DNA from: Pseudomonadota bacterium
Lineage (GTDB): Bacteria; Pseudomonadota; Alphaproteobacteria; Rhizobiales; Phreatobacteraceae
Length of the DNA: 13,837 bases
Reading direction: 5' to 3'
Assembly: GCA_023416965.1 (NCBI GenBank)
Contig: JAEZGJ010000097.1
Location: 1 to 13,837 of the forward strand
The notes under the pieces are model-generated. The model made no database searches. It was not told the DNA's origin and worked only from the letters and a program-made list of their open reading frames with translations. The position numbers and the translations under genes are program-made. Positions 12,255-13,837 of the stretch are shown piece after piece; the stretch's first letter is position 1, and every line of letters starts with the position of its first letter.

Positions 12255-13651
12255 GCCGCCGCCGGCTTGATCCAGAAGGTGGCGGACAGGCCGAGGCGCG
12301 CTGTGGTGACCCAGACGAGGAGGGCGGACTCGAGCGTCAGTGCCGCCGCCGTGGCAATCGCCGCACCCATCATGCCGAAGGTCGGGATGAGGAGAAGGCA
12401 CAGGATCACGGCCGCGGCGAAGGCGGCGCCGTAGACGAGAGCGCAGGCGGTCTGGTGGCCGGACATGGTGAGAAGGCGCTCGACCGGGCCGACAGCCGCG
12501 CGAGCGAGCAGACCCACCGAAACCACGAACATTGCCGGATAGCCCTTCACGAAGTCGGGTCCGAACATCATCAGGAAGGGCTTGCCCAGGGCGAGAATGA
12601 GGATGGTCGCCGCCAGCGAGGGGAAGAAGGTCCAGCGGATCGAGGCGCGCAGGAAGTCGGCGAGCTTCTGCCGGTCCCCGGCCACGTGATATTCACTGAA
12701 CCGATGGGCCGCCGCCGCTGCCACGGCGAAATAGACGAAGGCGACGAGCGCCAGGGTCTTCACCGCCGCCCAGTAGACGGCGACCTCCTCCGGCCCGCGC
12801 AACTGCTTCAGCAAGATGACGTCGGTATAGGTCAGGGCGAGGTAGAAGGTCTCGACCACGAACATGGGCAGACTGGTCTTCAGCCAGAACAACGTTTCGG
12901 TGCGCCGAGGGCCCGCCTCGACCCTGACGGCAAGACGGCGGTTGAGGAGCACCAACTGGATGACGGCCGCGGCCCAGGTCGCCACGACGGCGCAGCCCAT
13001 GGCTGTCACCGCCGTGGTGGCAAGGCCGGCCCCGTAGCTGCCGGCCATGCAGCCGAGCAGGATGAAGGGGCGGATCAGATAGGGCGGCCCGAGTGCCAGA
13101 TCCGTCCAGTTCCACGAGCGGGCGATGCCGTCCTGGATGTCGGTCAGCACGAACATGGGAAGGCAGAGCGCGGCGAGCGCCAGCGGCATCACCATCGCAT
13201 CGGTAAAGAGATGGCCGAAACGCCAAAGCACCGCGAGACCCGCCGCCGCGATCACTGTAGCGATAACGATACCGAGCCGCCGCCCGCCGGCGAGGAAGCC
13301 GCGCAGTCCGTCATGGTCGCCGCGCTCGGCATATTCGGGCACGAAACGCTGCGCGGCGGAGGCGAGGCCGGCATTGGCGAAATGGCCGATGAGCAGCACC
13401 CAGACCCAGACGGCAACATAGGTGCCGAATTCCGAGCCGCCCATCCATCGCGCCATCAGCACCTGGCTCACATAGGCGATGCCGGCGCTGAGCACGCGGA
13501 TCAGGAAGGCGGCGCCCGCCATTCGCTGTGCGATGGACTGGTCGGAGCGGTCGAGCAGGAAGGAACGGATGCGCGCGGCGATGCCGGCGGGCGACAGCAG
13601 CGTCTTGGCGCCGCGGCCCATCTGCGCTTCTTCCGAACCCATCACCGACAA
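12251..13651 (-). CDS. MOP superfamily polysaccharide/lipid-oligosaccharide flippase
   Basis: This protein of about 466 aa has some 12 membrane helices spread over its length after a hydrophilic N-terminus of about 40 residues. QRMAGAAFLIRVLSAGIAYVSQVLMARWMGGSEFGTYVAVWVW (42-84) is the typical start of Wzx-like oligosaccharide flippases (Polysacc_synt family), as is FGPDFVKGYPAM in the C-terminal half. Such proteins move lipid-linked sugar units across the inner membrane. No glycosyltransferase is in the window, so the substrate is unknown. The TTG at 13651 is preferred because GGAGA lies 8 nt upstream; GTG 13645, ATG 13642 and ATG 13621 (behind GGAAGAAG) are alternatives, and the true start is uncertain. 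It is first in a two-gene operon with the acetyltransferase. Confidence 0.88.
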   Translation of the reverse strand: MSVMGSEEAQMGRGAKTLLSPAGIAARIRSFLLDRSDQSIAQRMAGAAFLIRVLSAGIAYVSQVLMARWMGGSEFGTYVAVWVWVLLIGHFANAGLASAAQRFVPEYAERGDHDGLRGFLAGGRRLGIVIATVIAAAGLAVLWRFGHLFTDAMVMPLALAALCLPMFVLTDIQDGIARSWNWTDLALGPPYLIRPFILLGCMAGSYGAGLATTAVTAMGCAVVATWAAAVIQLVLLNRRLAVRVEAGPRRTETLFWLKTSLPMFVVETFYLALTYTDVILLKQLRGPEEVAVYWAAVKTLALVAFVYFAVAAAAAHRFSEYHVAGDRQKLADFLRASIRWTFFPSLAATILILALGKPFLMMFGPDFVKGYPAMFVVSVGLLARAAVGPVERLLTMSGHQTACALVYGAAFAAAVILCLLLIPTFGMMGAAIATAAALTLESALLVWVTTARLGLSATFWIKPAAA

Positions 13652-13707
13652 GGCGGATGTCTCCGACCACGCGTCGGCACGATGATCCGATCACGGTCTC
13701 CCAGCCA

Positions 13708-13723
13708 TAAGCGAGGCCGCTTA
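13708..13723. repeat. short inverted repeat upstream of the flippase operon
   Basis: TAAGCG (13708-13713) and CGCTTA (13718-13723) are exact complements around AGGC, about 57 bp before the flippase start. TTATGG on the minus strand (13709-13704) overlaps it and is a possible -10, but no good -35 is found. It could be an operator. The direct repeat TGATCCG flanks it at 13684-13690 and 13734-13740. Confidence 0.3.
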
Positions 13724-13773
13724 AGAAACGGTGTGATCCGCGGAAACGCCGGGAAACCGGTGCCGGACGAGGA

Positions 13774-13800
13774 AGGCCGGCCGCAGGGAGCGGCCGGCCT
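13774..13800. terminator. strong 11-bp GC hairpin at the right edge, possible terminator
   Basis: AGGCCGGCCGC (13774-13784) and GCGGCCGGCCT (13790-13800) are perfect complements around a 5-nt loop; GACG/CGTC can add 4 bp beyond a bulge. There is no U-run. It probably ends a gene lying beyond the window, or is a REP-like element. No gene is seen from 13652 to the end. Confidence 0.45.
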
Positions 13801-13837
13801 CGTCACAATCGAGGAGCACGCGATCAGGGGCGCGGGG

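Noticed and set aside
1..13837. Mobile elements, defence genes, CRISPR arrays, tRNA or rRNA genes.
   Set aside because: No transposase, integrase, direct-repeat array, cloverleaf or rRNA-like sequence was found on reading both strands. Composition is even and the genes are core or common metabolic ones.

Overview
The window reads as GC-rich, ordinary chromosomal sequence from an alphaproteobacterium, most likely of the order Hyphomicrobiales (Rhizobiales). The basis is: protein sequences that look like rhizobial PheS, PheT, Ccr and Ecm; the ethylmalonyl-CoA pathway pair Ccr and Ecm; very strong G/C preference at third codon positions; and two exact matches to the EcfG general-stress-response promoter (GGAAC-N16-CGTT), which is specific to Alphaproteobacteria. 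The genus cannot be told from the sequence. I see no mobile element, tRNA, rRNA or CRISPR array.

Layout. (1) 115-4378, all on the minus strand: a translation block in transcription order rpmI (L35), rplT (L20), an intrinsic terminator, then pheS and pheT (the two subunits of phenylalanyl-tRNA synthetase). rpmI has a good sigma-70-type promoter and a structured leader of about 125 nt. (2) 4557-5437: a 100-aa membrane protein (minus) behind an exact EcfG promoter and a leader able to hide its Shine-Dalgarno sequence, then a DUF1330 protein (plus) and a possible 32-aa membrane peptide. (3) 5438-9378: ccr (minus) and ecm (plus) point away from each other with a small GlsB/YeaQ-type stress membrane protein gene (plus) between them. 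The 319-bp spacer upstream of ccr holds a sigma-70-type promoter, a second exact EcfG motif and a set of competing hairpin arms. (4) 9504-11120: an acyl-CoA synthetase (plus), ending 3 bp from the end of (5) 11124-13651: a minus-strand operon of a MOP-type polysaccharide flippase and a BioF2/CelD-like GNAT acetyltransferase, overlapping by ATGA.

How the genes work together. Ccr makes (2S)-ethylmalonyl-CoA from crotonyl-CoA, and Ecm rearranges ethylmalonyl-CoA (after epimerisation) to methylsuccinyl-CoA. These are the two diagnostic steps of the ethylmalonyl-CoA pathway for assimilating acetyl-CoA. Their promoters look alike (TTGCA[A/C]-N17-CANAAT) and share the 10-mer TGCANTGCAA, which suggests one regulator. 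The acyl-CoA synthetase may feed a fatty acid into the same metabolism, but its substrate is not visible from sequence. The two EcfG motifs tie the small membrane protein, and possibly ccr, to the general stress response. I did not find an obviously new multi-gene system. The most interesting signals are regulatory: the two-state leader at 4864-4893, the two EcfG motifs, and the shared ccr/ecm promoter motif.
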